Of a stretch of 64,000 nt of DNA, positions 1 through 8,658 are shown one piece after another. The notes below the pieces were generated by a model. The model was not told where the DNA came from, made no database searches, and worked only from the letters and a program-made list of their open reading frames with translations. Origin of the DNA: Halpernia humi (lineage in GTDB: Bacteria > Bacteroidota > Bacteroidia > Flavobacteriales > Weeksellaceae). Location: contig NZ_FNUS01000004.1 in NCBI RefSeq assembly GCF_900108025.1, positions 124,001 through 188,000 on the forward strand, given 5' to 3'. How positions within the stretch are numbered: position 1 is the stretch's first letter; each line of letters begins with the position of its first letter. The translations under genes and the position numbers were made by a program.

Positions 1-5
1 AGGTT

Positions 6-695
6 TTAGTTTGTTTTAGTATCAATTGCAATTCCAGGGCTCATTGTAGAAGACATATAAATGCTTTTTACATAAACACCTTTTGCTGCAGTTGGTTTCA
101 ATTTATTCAAAGTTTGAATTAATTCTGTAGCATTTTCTTTGATTTTCTGTGCATCAAAAGATACTTTTCCAATCGCGGCATGTACGATACCGTATTTATC
201 TACTTTGAAATCTATTTTACCTGCTTTTACTTCTGCCACTGCTTTACCAATATCCATGGTTACAGTTCCAGATTTTGGATTTGGCATTAAACCTCTAGGT
301 CCTAAAACTCTACCTAATGGGCCTAATTTTCCCATCACGGCAGGCATAGTAACGATTACGTCAACGTCCGTCCAACCTTCTTTTATTTTTTGTAAATATT
401 CGTCTAAACCAACATAATCAGCACCTGCTTCTTTCGCTTCTGCTTCTTTATCTGGAGTTACCAAAGCCAAAACTTTTACGTCTTTCCCGGTTCCGTGTGG
501 TAAAGAAACTACGCCACGAACCATTTGATTTGCTTTTCTTGGATCTACACCCAATCTTACTGCTAAATCTACAGACGCATCAAATTTTGTAGTATTTATT
601 TGTTTCACTAATGCAGCTGCTTCTTCTAAATTATAGATTTTATTTGCATCTACTTTGCTGTGTGCTTCTTTTTGCTTTTTTGTCAATTTTGCCAT
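6..695 (-). CDS. rplA: 50S ribosomal protein L1
   Basis: Large-subunit protein L1, which binds 23S rRNA at the L1 stalk and often represses its own operon. The 229-aa length is normal for the family. The conserved segment around residues 115-145 ([20 protein letters not shown]) is the classic L1 signature. The stop codon lies at the very edge of the window, so the gene is complete. It starts 12 bp after the rplK stop, so the two are one transcription unit, as in nearly all bacteria. Confidence 0.98.
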   Translation of the reverse strand: MAKLTKKQKEAHSKVDANKIYNLEEAAALVKQINTTKFDASVDLAVRLGVDPRKANQMVRGVVSLPHGTGKDVKVLALVTPDKEAEAKEAGADYVGLDEYLQKIKEGWTDVDVIVTMPAVMGKLGPLGRVLGPRGLMPNPKSGTVTMDIGKAVAEVKAGKIDFKVDKYGIVHAAIGKVSFDAQKIKENATELIQTLNKLKPTAAKGVYVKSIYMSSTMSPGIAIDTKTN

Positions 696-706
696 TTCTA
701 TTAGTT

Positions 707-1150
707 TTAAGCGTTAGTTGGTTTCGTTCCTGTTACTCTTAAACCCATAGATCTTGCGGTTCCTGCCACCATTGTAAGTGCTGAATCTATTGTGAAACAA
801 TTAAGATCACTCATTTTATCTTCAGCAATTTTTTGAACTTGCGCCCAAGATACTGTACCAATCTTTACACGATTTGGTTCGCCTGAACCTTTTTTTTGCT
901 TAGACGCTTCTAACAATTGAATTGCAGCAGGAGGTGTTTTAATAATAAACTCGAAAGATTTATCCTCGAATACTGTAATTGAAACTGGTAAAACTTGCCC
1001 TGGTTTATCTTGCGTTCTTGCATTAAACTGTTTACAAAACTCCATGATGTTTACACCAGCGGAACCCAAAGCGGGACCAACTGGTGGTGAAGGATTAGCA
1101 GCGCCACCTTTCACCTGGAGTTTCACCATTTTAAAGACTTTTTTAGCCAT
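707..1150 (-). CDS. rplK: 50S ribosomal protein L11
   Basis: Large-subunit protein L11, part of the GTPase-associated centre. It has the expected 147 aa, with the N-terminal motif [20 protein letters not shown] and the C-terminal RNA-binding domain ending [12 protein letters not shown]. It is the first gene of an rplK-rplA unit. A separate promoter and an upstream terminator set it apart from nusG, although the order nusG-rplK-rplA is conserved. Confidence 0.98.
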   Translation of the reverse strand: MAKKVFKMVKLQVKGGAANPSPPVGPALGSAGVNIMEFCKQFNARTQDKPGQVLPVSITVFEDKSFEFIIKTPPAAIQLLEASKQKKGSGEPNRVKIGTVSWAQVQKIAEDKMSDLNCFTIDSALTMVAGTARSMGLRVTGTKPTNA

Positions 1151-1243
1151 TTTATTTTTTTAAAAAATTAATAATTTATGAATGTGGAAGCATTTATAAA
1201 TCTGCAGATTACCTCTCATCTGGCAACTCTACATTTCGGACTG

Positions 1244-1274
1244 CAAAATTAAGATTTTTTTTCTATTATACAAG
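1244..1274 (-). promoter_or_regulatory. Promoter of rplK-rplA
   Basis: On the minus strand there is a TAATTTTG -7 box (1244-1251) with a CTTG -33 element 19 bp upstream (1271-1274). This fits the Bacteroidetes sigma-ABfr consensus TTTG-N19-TAnnTTTG. It lies in the 370-bp space between nusG and rplK, about 95 bp before the rplK start, leaving a leader long enough for autoregulation by L1. The rest of 1151-1469 is AT-rich, with no other feature seen. Confidence 0.6.
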
Positions 1275-1469
1275 ATAAATTATATTAATTTTAAATAGAA
1301 TTACAAAAAAAGTAGCGATAAAAAAGCAGTACATTTTAAATTTTTAAATAAATACAACTTCATTAATGGAATTTAACTTCAAAAAGTTAGAAAAATTTCG
1401 AAACACATCACTTAAAGGAAAAAAAAACTATTTTAGACTAAAAATAAACCATCATTTTGGTATTTCAAC

Positions 1470-1499
1470 TAAAAAACCACTCTTTAAAAGAGTGGTTTT
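1470..1499 (-). terminator. Terminator after nusG
   Basis: A 12-bp perfect inverted repeat (arms AAAACCACTCTT and AAGAGTGGTTTT, 3-nt loop) is followed on the minus strand by a T run. It sits 21 bp after the nusG stop and separates nusG from rplK. Confidence 0.8.
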
Positions 1500-1520
1500 G
1501 CTATATTTTAAAGAAAAAAT

Positions 1521-2063
1521 TTAAACTTTTTCTACTTGCATAAAACTAAGTTCCATTGGTGTTTTTCTTCCGAAAATCATTACCGAAACTTCAATTTTTT
1601 TCTTGTCTTCGTGTATTTTTTCTACTGTTCCGTTAAATCCGTTGAAAGGCCCGTCTGTTACTTTGACGCTGTCTCCTACAATAAAAGGAATATCCATATC
1701 TACAGCAAACTCAGAAAGTTCATCCATTCTACCAAGCATTCTGTTAACTTCAGATTTGCGCATCGGTACAGGATCTCCACCTTTGGTTAAACTTAAAAAA
1801 GAAATTACACCCGGGATATTTTTTATAATGTGAGGGATTTCTCCGACTAAATTGGCTTCCACCATTAAGTAACCTGGATAATACGGTTTTTCTTTTGGCA
1901 CCTTTTTGCCATTACGCATTTGGATTACCTTTTCCATTGGAATGACAACTTGGGTAACGTCGTTTTCGAACCCCAATCTTTTCATTTCGTTTTCGATATA
2001 GGTTTTCACCTTATTTTCTTGCCCGCTAATGGATTTTAGGACGTACCAATTTGTTTCACTCAT
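1521..2063 (-). CDS. nusG: Transcription termination/antitermination factor NusG
   Basis: NusG binds RNA polymerase, controls elongation and couples transcription to translation. The 180 aa show the NGN domain at the N-terminus (NWYVLKSISGQENKV) and the KOW motif near residues 125-150 (GDSVKVTDGPFNGFNGTV). It lies 21 bp downstream of secE, the usual secE-nusG pair. A strong terminator follows. Confidence 0.97.
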   Translation of the reverse strand: MSETNWYVLKSISGQENKVKTYIENEMKRLGFENDVTQVVIPMEKVIQMRNGKKVPKEKPYYPGYLMVEANLVGEIPHIIKNIPGVISFLSLTKGGDPVPMRKSEVNRMLGRMDELSEFAVDMDIPFIVGDSVKVTDGPFNGFNGTVEKIHEDKKKIEVSVMIFGRKTPMELSFMQVEKV

Positions 2064-2084
2064 TTCTTTAGGAAATTAATATTA

Positions 2085-2291
2085 TTAATTAAACATATTA
2101 ATCAAACTGCCTACCGCATTTTTGATTATCGTACTAAAACCAGTATCTACAGCAAAAGTAAATAGGGCTAATAGCACAGATGTTACAGCAACTACTACGG
2201 TAGAAGATTGCAATTCTGCCCATTTTGGCCACTCTACTTTGGTGGTAAATTCGGTATAAGAACCTTTTATAAAATCTATTAATGAACTCAT
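2085..2291 (-). CDS. secE: Preprotein translocase subunit SecE
   Basis: The small membrane subunit of the SecYEG translocon. It is 68 aa with one transmembrane helix (about residues 28-50) and the conserved motif EFTTKVEWPKWAEL just before it. The start chosen is the ATG at 2289-2291 (MSSLIDFIKG). A longer open frame upstream runs through the tRNA-Trp gene and is not a plausible N-terminus. It lies between tRNA-Trp and nusG. Confidence 0.95.
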   Translation of the reverse strand: MSSLIDFIKGSYTEFTTKVEWPKWAELQSSTVVVAVTSVLLALFTFAVDTGFSTIIKNAVGSLINMFN

Positions 2292-2303
2292 AATAATATT
2301 TTG

Positions 2304-2374
2304 CACGGGCACAAGGATTCGAACCCTGATCAACGGTTTTGGAGACCGGTATCCTACCATTGGACGATGCCCGT
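2304..2374 (-). tRNA. tRNA-Trp (CCA)
   Basis: A 71-nt cloverleaf: acceptor arms ACGGGCA/TGCCCGT, a T-arm with GGTTCGAATCC, and an anticodon loop CTCCAAA with anticodon CCA. It sits between tuf and secE in the same direction, so it is processed from the tuf-secE-nusG transcript, a common Bacteroidetes arrangement. Confidence 0.95.
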
Positions 2375-2428
2375 AGATTAAAAAAATTCCGCAAGTTTCC
2401 CTGCGGAACATTTTTTATTTAATTTTAA

Positions 2429-3616
2429 TTAGTCTAGGATTTCAGTTACCTGTCCTGCACCAACTGTTCTACCTCCTTCTCTGATTGCAAATCTAAGACC
2501 TACGTTAAGAGCGATTGGTTGTAATAATTCAACAGTAATAGTTAAGTTATCGCCTGGCATTACCATTTCTACACCTTCTGGTAAGAAAATCTCACCTGTA
2601 ACGTCTGTAGTTCTTACATAGAACTGTGGACGATATTTGTTGTGGAATGGTGTGTGACGACCACCTTCTTCTTTTGAAAGAACGTAAACCTCTGCTTTGA
2701 ATTTTTTATGCGGAGTTACAGATCCTGCTTTCGCAATAACCATACCTCTTTTAATTTCAGTTTTCTCAATACCTCTTAACAATAAACCAACGTTATCTCC
2801 CGCTTCACCTCTATCCAAAATTTTACGGAACATTTCAACACCTGTAATTGTAGAAGTTAATTTTTCATCACCCATACCTACGATATCTACAGCATCTCCA
2901 GTATTGATAACACCTGATTCGATTCTACCAGTAGCAACAGTACCACGACCAGTAATAGAGAATACATCTTCAATTGGCATTAAGAATGGTTTATCTTGAT
3001 CTCTCACAGGAAGTTCAATCCAAGAATCAACTGCATCCATCAATTCTTCTATTTTTGCAACCCATTTTGGATCTCCATTAAGACCACCTAAAGCAGAACC
3101 TTGAATAACTGGTGTGTTATCACCATCATAATCGTAAGAAGAAAGAAGATCTCTTACTTCCATTTCTACTAATTCTAATAATTCTTCATCATCTACCATA
3201 TCCACTTTATTCATGAATACTAAAACGTTAGGTACGTTTACTTGACGACAAAGCAAGATGTGCTCTCTTGTTTGTGGCATTGGGCCATCAGTAGCCGCAA
3301 CTACTAAAATTGCGCCGTCCATTTGCGCAGCACCAGTTACCATGTTTTTTACATAATCCGCGTGACCTGGACAGTCAACGTGAGCGTAATGTCTATTTGC
3401 AGTTTCATACTCAATGTGAGCAGTATTGATTGTAATACCTCTTTCTTTTTCTTCTGGAGCAGAATCGATAGAAGAGAAATCTCTTGCAGTTCCGAATCCT
3501 TTCTCAGATAATACTTTACTGATTGCTGCAGTAAGTGTAGTTTTACCATGGTCAACGTGACCAATAGTACCAATGTTCAAGTGGGGTTTGTTACGATTAA
3601 ACGTTTCCTTTGCCAT
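2429..3616 (-). CDS. tuf: Elongation factor Tu
   Basis: EF-Tu carries aminoacyl-tRNA to the ribosome as a GTPase. It is full length at 395 aa. The GTP-binding P-loop is [14 protein letters not shown] (residues 18-31), switch/G3 is [12 protein letters not shown], and G4 is NKVD. It is transcribed after the tRNA cluster and before tRNA-Trp-secE-nusG. Confidence 0.99.
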   Translation of the reverse strand: MAKETFNRNKPHLNIGTIGHVDHGKTTLTAAISKVLSEKGFGTARDFSSIDSAPEEKERGITINTAHIEYETANRHYAHVDCPGHADYVKNMVTGAAQMDGAILVVAATDGPMPQTREHILLCRQVNVPNVLVFMNKVDMVDDEELLELVEMEVRDLLSSYDYDGDNTPVIQGSALGGLNGDPKWVAKIEELMDAVDSWIELPVRDQDKPFLMPIEDVFSITGRGTVATGRIESGVINTGDAVDIVGMGDEKLTSTITGVEMFRKILDRGEAGDNVGLLLRGIEKTEIKRGMVIAKAGSVTPHKKFKAEVYVLSKEEGGRHTPFHNKYRPQFYVRTTDVTGEIFLPEGVEMVMPGDNLTITVELLQPIALNVGLRFAIREGGRTVGAGQVTEILD

Positions 3617-3664
3617 GATTTAAATATTTATTATTTTATTAATTTATTTGATTTTTTCAGTGCG

Positions 3665-3672
3665 CAAATATA
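3665..3672 (-). promoter_or_regulatory. -7 box of a tuf promoter
   Basis: On the minus strand the octamer TATATTTG fits the Bacteroidetes -7 consensus TAnnTTTG and lies about 48 bp ahead of the tuf ATG. A second match (TAAATTTG) lies at 3770-3777. No clear -33 element is visible for either. The region 3617-3869 holds only these sites. Confidence 0.45.
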
Positions 3673-3869
3673 GTGAAATTTTGAATAAAAAAAATTATTT
3701 ACTTTAATTTAATAACTTTTTAACAGTCAAACCCACCAAATTGTACTATAGCCGAAAAAATTAGAAGTGCAAATTTACGAATTTTTTTAAAGAAATGAAA
3801 ACCAAAATCTCCCTTAAAATAATTTGCATAAAAAATCCTTAATACAAACCAAGAATTTCTAAAAATTAG

Positions 3870-3941
3870 AGCCAACTACGGGAATTGAACCCGTGACCTC
3901 TTCCTTACCAAGGAAGCACTCTACCTCTGAGCTAAGTCGGC
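3870..3941 (-). tRNA. tRNA-Thr (GGT)
   Basis: A 72-nt cloverleaf: acceptor GCCGACT/AGTTGGC, anticodon stem CTTCC/GGAAG with loop TTGGTAA (anticodon GGT), and T-loop GGTTCAATTCC. It is the last of four tRNAs upstream of tuf. Confidence 0.95.
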
Positions 3942-3989
3942 AAAAAATAAAAAAATCACAAACGAACAAACTTTTGTGATTTTCCTTGG

Positions 3990-4062
3990 AGCGGAAGACG
4001 AGGGTCGAACTCGCGACATTCAGCTTGGAAGGCTGACGCTCTACCAACTGAGCTACTTCCGC
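3990..4062 (-). tRNA. tRNA-Gly (TCC)
   Basis: A 73-nt cloverleaf: acceptor GCGGAAG/CTTCCGC, anticodon loop CTTCCAA (anticodon TCC), and T-arm GAGTTCGACCCTC. Third of the cluster. Confidence 0.95.
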
Positions 4063-4131
4063 AATTTTTGTTTCCAAAAATATTGATATACGTTTCGCAA
4101 ATTTAAAGATAAATCCAATTAATAAAAAAAG

Positions 4132-4212
4132 TGGGGAGAGCAGGATTCGAACCTGCGAAGTTTTCACAACTGAGTTACAGTCAGTCCTCGTTGGCCGCTT
4201 GAGTATCTCCCC
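4132..4212 (-). tRNA. tRNA-Tyr (GTA)
   Basis: An 81-nt class II tRNA with the long variable arm expected for bacterial tRNA-Tyr. Acceptor GGGGAGA/TCTCCCC, anticodon loop CTGTAAC (anticodon GTA). Second of the cluster. Confidence 0.95.
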
Positions 4213-4231
4213 GCTATCCTTTATTTTATTG

Positions 4232-4305
4232 AGCCTCCAGAGGGACTCGAACCCACGACCTGCTGATTACAAATCAGCTGCTCTAGCCAGCTGAGCTACG
4301 GAGGC
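4232..4305 (-). tRNA. tRNA-Thr (TGT)
   Basis: A 74-nt cloverleaf: acceptor GCCTCCG with its pairing arm, anticodon loop TTTGTAA (anticodon TGT), and T-arm GGGTTCGAGTCCC. First tRNA of the cluster. Confidence 0.95.
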
Positions 4306-4343
4306 AAAGATTTTAATGAACTTCTTATCTGTTTTTGCGAGTG

Positions 4344-4351
4344 CAAATATA
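4344..4351 (-). promoter_or_regulatory. -7 box of the tRNA cluster promoter
   Basis: On the minus strand, TATATTTG lies about 39 bp before tRNA-Thr(TGT). A TTTG (4373-4376) sits 21 bp upstream as a possible -33 element. It probably drives the tRNAs and contributes to tuf expression. Confidence 0.5.
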
Positions 4352-4405
4352 AGATAGTTATTTTGAAATCTACAAATTTTTTCTAATATTTTTTTAATTT
4401 TTTTT

Positions 4406-4696
4406 TTAAGCCAATTCTTTTTTCTTGATTAACAGTTTTTTAGCAACTTCAGCACATAGATCCAAACTCTCTTCAAAACTTGCGCTGGTCTTCTTTACAA
4501 CTATATCATCACCTGGAACACCTACTATAATTTCAGCCGTTTTATTCTCTTTTTCTGAACTATTTTCTACCTTCAAAAACACTTTGCAATCTATTATTTT
4601 ATCATAATAAGTCTCTAATTTATTTAGTTTTTTTTGTAAATGCTCTTCAAGTGGTGCATGCGGAGTTAATCCTAATGATTTTACGTGTATTTTCAT
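4406..4696 (-). CDS. hpf: Short ribosome hibernation promoting factor (HPF/RaiA family)
   Basis: A 96-aa protein of the ribosome-associated sigma-54 modulation/HPF family, which binds the 30S decoding site and helps store inactive ribosomes. It starts MKIHVKSLGLTPHAPLEEHLQKKL and has the usual beta-alpha-beta-beta-beta-alpha pattern with charged helices. The length is that of the short form, lacking the C-terminal dimerisation domain. It lies 26 bp after the xerC-like gene on the same strand. Confidence 0.85.
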   Translation of the reverse strand: MKIHVKSLGLTPHAPLEEHLQKKLNKLETYYDKIIDCKVFLKVENSSEKENKTAEIIVGVPGDDIVVKKTSASFEESLDLCAEVAKKLLIKKKELA

Positions 4697-4722
4697 TTTA
4701 ATAAATTTTGGTTAAAATTAAT

Positions 4723-5613
4723 TTATTTATCTTGCTTTTTTGCTCTCGGATGTGATGCATTTAATACTTTTTTTAATTGCTCAATATTTGCCGAGGTGTA
4801 AACTTGTGTAGAAGCCAAACTGCTGTGTCCTAATATTTTTTTTACTTTGCTAATCTCTGCGCCGTTTTCTAAAACCTGCGTCGCAAAAGTATGCCGAAGT
4901 ATGTGTGGACTTTTTTTCTTCTTTAAAGTTACAAGACCAAGATAGAAATTTACCACTGAATAGACAAACTTTTCATTTAGTTTTTTACCCTTTTTACTCA
5001 CAAAAAAATACATCTCGCTATCTATCAATGCCTTTCTTTCTGCCTCTAGGTAATGTCGCAATTTATTTCCCAGTTTTTCACTAATGGGAACGATTCTTAT
5101 TTTGTTCCCCTTTCCTGATACTAAAATTTCCCCTTTATTAAAATCCACATTTTTCAAAAGAAGATTGCATAATTCTGCTTTTCTGATACCAGTTTGATAG
5201 AGCAATTCAACAATACATTCTTTTAGCAAGTCTTGGGACTTTCCAAAAACCTTTTCCAAATTCTCCATCTCTTCCAAAGACATCGGAATTTGCTTTTCGG
5301 GATAAAATTTTAATAATGAAATACTTTCCATCGGATTGATCGAAATATCTCCTACTTTTAATAAAAAGAGATACAAAGATTTTAAAGCGGAAATTTTACG
5401 ATTGATGCTGCGTTTAGAATAATTTTGTGACGAAAGTTCAACTACAAAATTGCGAACTACTTTTTTTGAAACTTCAAGTAGATTTTCTGAATTTTCTGTT
5501 TTTAATATAAACGTTTGAAAATCGGCCAAATCTTTAGCATAACTTTTCACTGTGAGAGGCGAATAGCGTTTTTCTACCAATAAATAATCTAAAAACTTCT
5601 GAATCATAAGCAA
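4723..5613 (-). CDS. xerC: Tyrosine recombinase XerC/XerD type
   Basis: A 296-aa site-specific recombinase for resolving chromosome dimers at dif. It has an N-terminal SAM-like core-binding domain (residues 1-90). The C-terminal catalytic domain shows all expected residues: Arg in TGIRKAEL, HILRHTFAT with His and Arg, LGHSSLASTQVYT with His and the tyrosine nucleophile. Unlike the ICE integrase at 15.9 kb it keeps the first catalytic Arg. XerC or XerD identity is not settled by sequence alone. Confidence 0.88.
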   Translation of the reverse strand: MLMIQKFLDYLLVEKRYSPLTVKSYAKDLADFQTFILKTENSENLLEVSKKVVRNFVVELSSQNYSKRSINRKISALKSLYLFLLKVGDISINPMESISLLKFYPEKQIPMSLEEMENLEKVFGKSQDLLKECIVELLYQTGIRKAELCNLLLKNVDFNKGEILVSGKGNKIRIVPISEKLGNKLRHYLEAERKALIDSEMYFFVSKKGKKLNEKFVYSVVNFYLGLVTLKKKKSPHILRHTFATQVLENGAEISKVKKILGHSSLASTQVYTSANIEQLKKVLNASHPRAKKQDK

Positions 5614-5655
5614 AAAAAATCACTCCTCAAATATAGTAATTTAAGAAGTGATTTT
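5613..5655 (-). terminator. rpsU terminator overlapping the xerC promoter
   Basis: Inverted repeat AAATCACT/AGTGATTT, followed by a T run on the minus strand, downstream of rpsU. The loop contains TATATTTG (5628-5635), a -7-like box facing xerC, 15 bp before its start. Termination and re-initiation signals thus appear to overlap. Confidence 0.5.
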
Positions 5656-5683
5656 ATGTTAAAAAGGTAAAAACCTAGGATTT

Positions 5684-5881
5684 CTATCCTTGCTCTTCCT
5701 TGCTGATTAATCTTTGTTTGTGCGCCGCTTTTAAATTGGCTTGTCTTTTTACAACAGAAGGTTTGTTAAATTGTTGACGGCTTCTCAAAGCTCTAACTGT
5801 CCCTGTTTTATCAAATTTTCGTTTGTATTTTTTAAGGGCTCTATCGATAGCTTCGCCATCTTTTACTGGAATTATTAACAT
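5684..5881 (-). CDS. rpsU: 30S ribosomal protein S21
   Basis: A 65-aa basic protein of the small subunit. It has the S21 pattern: VKDGEAIDRALKKYKRKFDKTG near the N-terminus and a basic tail. A TATTTTTG -7-like box lies at 5905-5912 on the minus strand, 24 bp before the start codon. Confidence 0.95.
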   Translation of the reverse strand: MLIIPVKDGEAIDRALKKYKRKFDKTGTVRALRSRQQFNKPSVVKRQANLKAAHKQRLISKEEQG

Positions 5882-5942
5882 AGTTTACATCTCATTTTGG
5901 TTTGCAAAAATACGATTATTTTTTAATTCTACAATTATTTTT

Positions 5943-7295
5943 TTAAATTAATTTCTCGTGAAATTCTTCTATTTTATTTACCAATTCCACTACAATTCCC
6001 AATTTCTTCTTGGCAATTTTATTTAAACCAGACACAAATATTTTATCATAACCCAATTTTTCTGCCTCCGAAATCCTTTGCTCAATTTGCGGAACCGGTC
6101 TTATCTCGCCACTCAAGCCAATTTCACCCGCGAAACAAAATTTTTCAGAAATTGCAACATCTTCATTGCTTGAAAGAATGGCAGCAATTACAGCTAAATC
6201 CAAAGCGGGATCATCAGTTTTAATTCCGCCTGTAATATTTAAAAAAACATCTTTTGCACCGAGCATAAAACCTGCTCTTTTTTCTAAAACCGCCAAAAGC
6301 ATATTTAATCTTTTTCCATCAAAACCCGTAGAACTTCTCTGCGGCGTTCCATAAACCGCCGAACTTACCAACGCTTGAATTTCTAATAACATCGGGCGAT
6401 TTCCTTCTAAAGTTACGGCAACTGCGTTCCCAGAAAGTTCTTCAAATTTTTTCGTAATTAAAAGTTCCGACGGATTTTTTATTTCTCGTAAACCTTGTGA
6501 AACCATTTCATAAATCCCGATTTCTGCGGTAGAACCAAATCTATTTTTATTTGCTCTTAATAATCTAAACATGTGATTTCTGTCTCCGTCAAAATTTAAA
6601 ACCACATCAACCATGTGTTCCAAAACTTTTGGGCCGGCAATTTGCCCGTCTTTTGTGATGTGCCCAACTAAAAAAACTGGAGTTCCGGTATCTTTTGCGA
6701 ATTTTATAATTTCGGAAGAACATTCTCTGATTTGCGACACTGTTCCCGGCGAACTTTCAATCAATTGACTTTGCAAAGTTTGAATAGAATCTATAATTAC
6801 AAAATTTGGTTTTAATTTTTTGGCTTCCGTTAAAATTTTCTCTACCGAAGTTTCCGTGTAAAGAAAACAGTTTTCTTGGTGAATTTCTGTTAATCTATCA
6901 GCGCGCATTTTTATTTGCGAAGCACTTTCTTCACCAGAAACGTAAAGCACTTTTTTTCGCATTTTTAGTGCGATTTGCAATAATAAAGTTGATTTTCCGA
7001 TTCCGGGTTCGCCGCCAATTAATGTGACTGAACCCAAAACAATTCCGCCGCCTAAAACACGATTTAGTTCTTCTGAAGGTGTAGAAATTCTTTGTTCTGC
7101 GCCAGTTTCTACATCAATAATATTAACGATTTTCTGTTTCCCAGAACCCAAAATATCATAAGTAGAACGCGGCGATTTCTCGATAATTTCTTCCACCAAA
7201 GTATTCCATTCGCCACAGGCTTTGCATTGCCCCATCCATTGCGAATAATTGGTGCCACAGTTTTGACAGATGAACGCGGTTTTTATTTTTGCCAT
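5943..7295 (-). CDS. radA: DNA repair protein RadA (Sms)
   Basis: A RecA-like ATPase that helps branch migration during recombinational repair. It is full length at 450 aa. There is an N-terminal zinc finger (CQNCG...CKACG, residues 10-28), Walker A GGEPGIGKST (about residues 93-102), the RadA-specific KNRFG motif, and a C-terminal Lon-protease-like domain. It is not obviously co-transcribed with rpsU. Confidence 0.97.
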   Translation of the reverse strand: MAKIKTAFICQNCGTNYSQWMGQCKACGEWNTLVEEIIEKSPRSTYDILGSGKQKIVNIIDVETGAEQRISTPSEELNRVLGGGIVLGSVTLIGGEPGIGKSTLLLQIALKMRKKVLYVSGEESASQIKMRADRLTEIHQENCFLYTETSVEKILTEAKKLKPNFVIIDSIQTLQSQLIESSPGTVSQIRECSSEIIKFAKDTGTPVFLVGHITKDGQIAGPKVLEHMVDVVLNFDGDRNHMFRLLRANKNRFGSTAEIGIYEMVSQGLREIKNPSELLITKKFEELSGNAVAVTLEGNRPMLLEIQALVSSAVYGTPQRSSTGFDGKRLNMLLAVLEKRAGFMLGAKDVFLNITGGIKTDDPALDLAVIAAILSSNEDVAISEKFCFAGEIGLSGEIRPVPQIEQRISEAEKLGYDKIFVSGLNKIAKKKLGIVVELVNKIEEFHEKLI

Positions 7296-7341
7296 AGATT
7301 ACAAAATTGCGGAAAAAAAAATGATGTAAAAAATTTTTTCG

Positions 7342-7363
7342 GTAGAAACGCGATTTATCGCGT
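7342..7363. repeat. REP palindrome 1
   Basis: A 22-bp element beginning GTAGAAACGCGATTTATCGC, containing a palindromic GCGAT..ATCGC core. Copies occur at 7495-7516 and 7782-7803 in the opposite orientation, with a degenerate one at 8095-8120. Together they surround and invade the neighbouring transposase gene, the expected relation between REPs and their RAYT. Confidence 0.8.
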
Positions 7364-7471
7364 TTCAATTAAATAAGATTGAGTTTCAATTAAAACAAAC
7401 AAGATCACCTTTTATTAAATAACGATTCAGCGCATTTTGATTTTAATTAAATTAGATATTAAACAAAATTA

Positions 7472-7516
7472 ACCGAAAACGCGATGAACCGAAAACGCGA
7501 TGAATCGCGTTTCTAC
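7472..7516. repeat. REP palindrome 2 with partial duplicate
   Basis: Two tandem copies of ACCGAAAACGCGATGAA-like sequence. The second continues into TCGCGTTTCTAC and so forms a full REP in inverse orientation to the one at 7342. It lies just beyond the 3' end of the transposase gene. The intergenic space 7296-7518 contains only these REPs. Confidence 0.75.
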
Positions 7517-7518
7517 GG

Positions 7519-8082
7519 TTATTTTAACGAATCATTATCCCAATTTTCTGGATTATTTTCTATATATTTTTGAATATTTTCAAATGATTTGCTATTTCTT
7601 ATAATATGATCATAAAATCTCGGTTGCCATTTAAAACCAGACGAAATTTTATTGATTTCAAATGTACATCTTCCTTTATACCACCTAATTATTGTGGAAA
7701 TATTTTGATGCAACATTGGATTTTTAATTCCTGTGATTCCGCCTTTTTTTTGAATTACTTTTTCTTCTGATTCTATTTGACACGCGATAAATCGCGTTTC
7801 TACGGGTTTATTATTTATGATTAAAATCCCGTGAATGTGATTGGGCATTATGACGAAATTTCCCAATTCCACAAACGGAAATTGAACAGGAATTTCTAAC
7901 CAAATGTTTTGTGCTATTAATCCTAAATCATTTAAAATCATTTCGCCATTTACTACTTTCCCGAAATAATTCTCTCGATTTGCGGTGCAAATGGTTAAAA
8001 AATAAGCGCCGTTTGCAGAATAATCCCAAGATTGCAAACGTACTGATGAAATTCGATATTTATTTCGAAATTTTTTATCCAT
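7519..8082 (-). CDS. REP-associated tyrosine transposase (RAYT, Y1/HUH family)
   Basis: A 187-aa HUH-type single-strand transposase related to IS200/IS605 TnpA and thought to mobilise REP sequences. The two-histidine metal site is in MPNHIHGIL (about residues 80-88). The N-terminal YFLTICTANRENYFG strand is typical, and the C-terminal part IIRNSKSFENIQKYIENNP carries the usual RAYT signature. One REP palindrome (7782-7803) lies inside the reading frame and encodes the residues PVETRFIAC. It does not break the frame. Confidence 0.85.
   Translation of the reverse strand: MDKKFRNKYRISSVRLQSWDYSANGAYFLTICTANRENYFGKVVNGEMILNDLGLIAQNIWLEIPVQFPFVELGNFVIMPNHIHGILIINNKPVETRFIACQIESEEKVIQKKGGITGIKNPMLHQNISTIIRWYKGRCTFEINKISSGFKWQPRFYDHIIRNSKSFENIQKYIENNPENWDNDSLK
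7782..7803. repeat. REP palindrome 3 inside the RAYT gene
   Basis: The reverse complement is identical to the 22-bp element at 7342-7363. It lies in frame in the middle of the transposase coding sequence. Confidence 0.8.
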
Positions 8083-8094
8083 AATATTTACCGT

Positions 8095-8120
8095 TGAGAC
8101 GCGATAAATAGCATCTCTAC
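8095..8120. repeat. Degenerate REP 4
   Basis: GAGACGCGATAAATAGCATC resembles the other REPs but the right arm has changed. It is immediately upstream of the transposase start, so the gene is bracketed by REPs. Confidence 0.55.
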
Positions 8121-8134
8121 TCTTACTGATTTTT

Positions 8135-8566
8135 CTACCTTTCAGACAAAGTTACCGTCAAACTTTCCACAATATTTTTTTGGCTTTTGTATTTAGAATC
8201 ACAGAAATTAGAAGTGAAAGTATAATTACCTTTATCAACAATTAGATAATTTTTATCGTGTTTATAAATAGGCAAAGTATAATTTTTTGTACCATAAATT
8301 CTAACAATAATATTGCAATTAGTAGTATTTTCAAAAACAAGTGCGGCCACTTTATCGCTCGGACTGTCGTTTATTAATTGAGTGACAACTGCTGCACTTC
8401 TTTGGTTTCTGTCTAATTTGTCTTTTTGCATTAAAGCTTCAAATTCATTTTTTTCAGTATAAAATGAAGAATTATTTGTATTAAACACTCTATTTGATGG
8501 ATAATTTGTACTCTCGCAACTGTTAAAAATTACAATTAAAATAAAAAGTAAAATGGCATTTCTCAT
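8135..8566 (-). CDS. Putative lipoprotein, unknown function
   Basis: A 143-aa protein with a lipoprotein signal (hydrophobic MRNAILLFILIVIFNSC, Cys at residue 17). The mature part has a beta-rich look, with ASYN-type spacing such as ESTNYPSNRVFNTNN. It resembles small lipoproteins common in Chryseobacterium-like genomes, but I do not recognise the family with certainty. It probably sits in the outer or inner membrane facing the periplasm. Confidence 0.7.
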   Translation of the reverse strand: MRNAILLFILIVIFNSCESTNYPSNRVFNTNNSSFYTEKNEFEALMQKDKLDRNQRSAAVVTQLINDSPSDKVAALVFENTTNCNIIVRIYGTKNYTLPIYKHDKNYLIVDKGNYTFTSNFCDSKYKSQKNIVESLTVTLSER

Positions 8567-8658
8567 CGATTTAATTTTATATAAATTTAAAAAAAATTGA
8601 AAATTAAAACCTTATATTTATAAAGTCTAATTTTAATCTCTAATAAATCAAAAACTTT

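Noticed and set aside
2292-2411. 40-residue N-terminal extension of SecE
   Set aside because: It would translate the tRNA-Trp gene.
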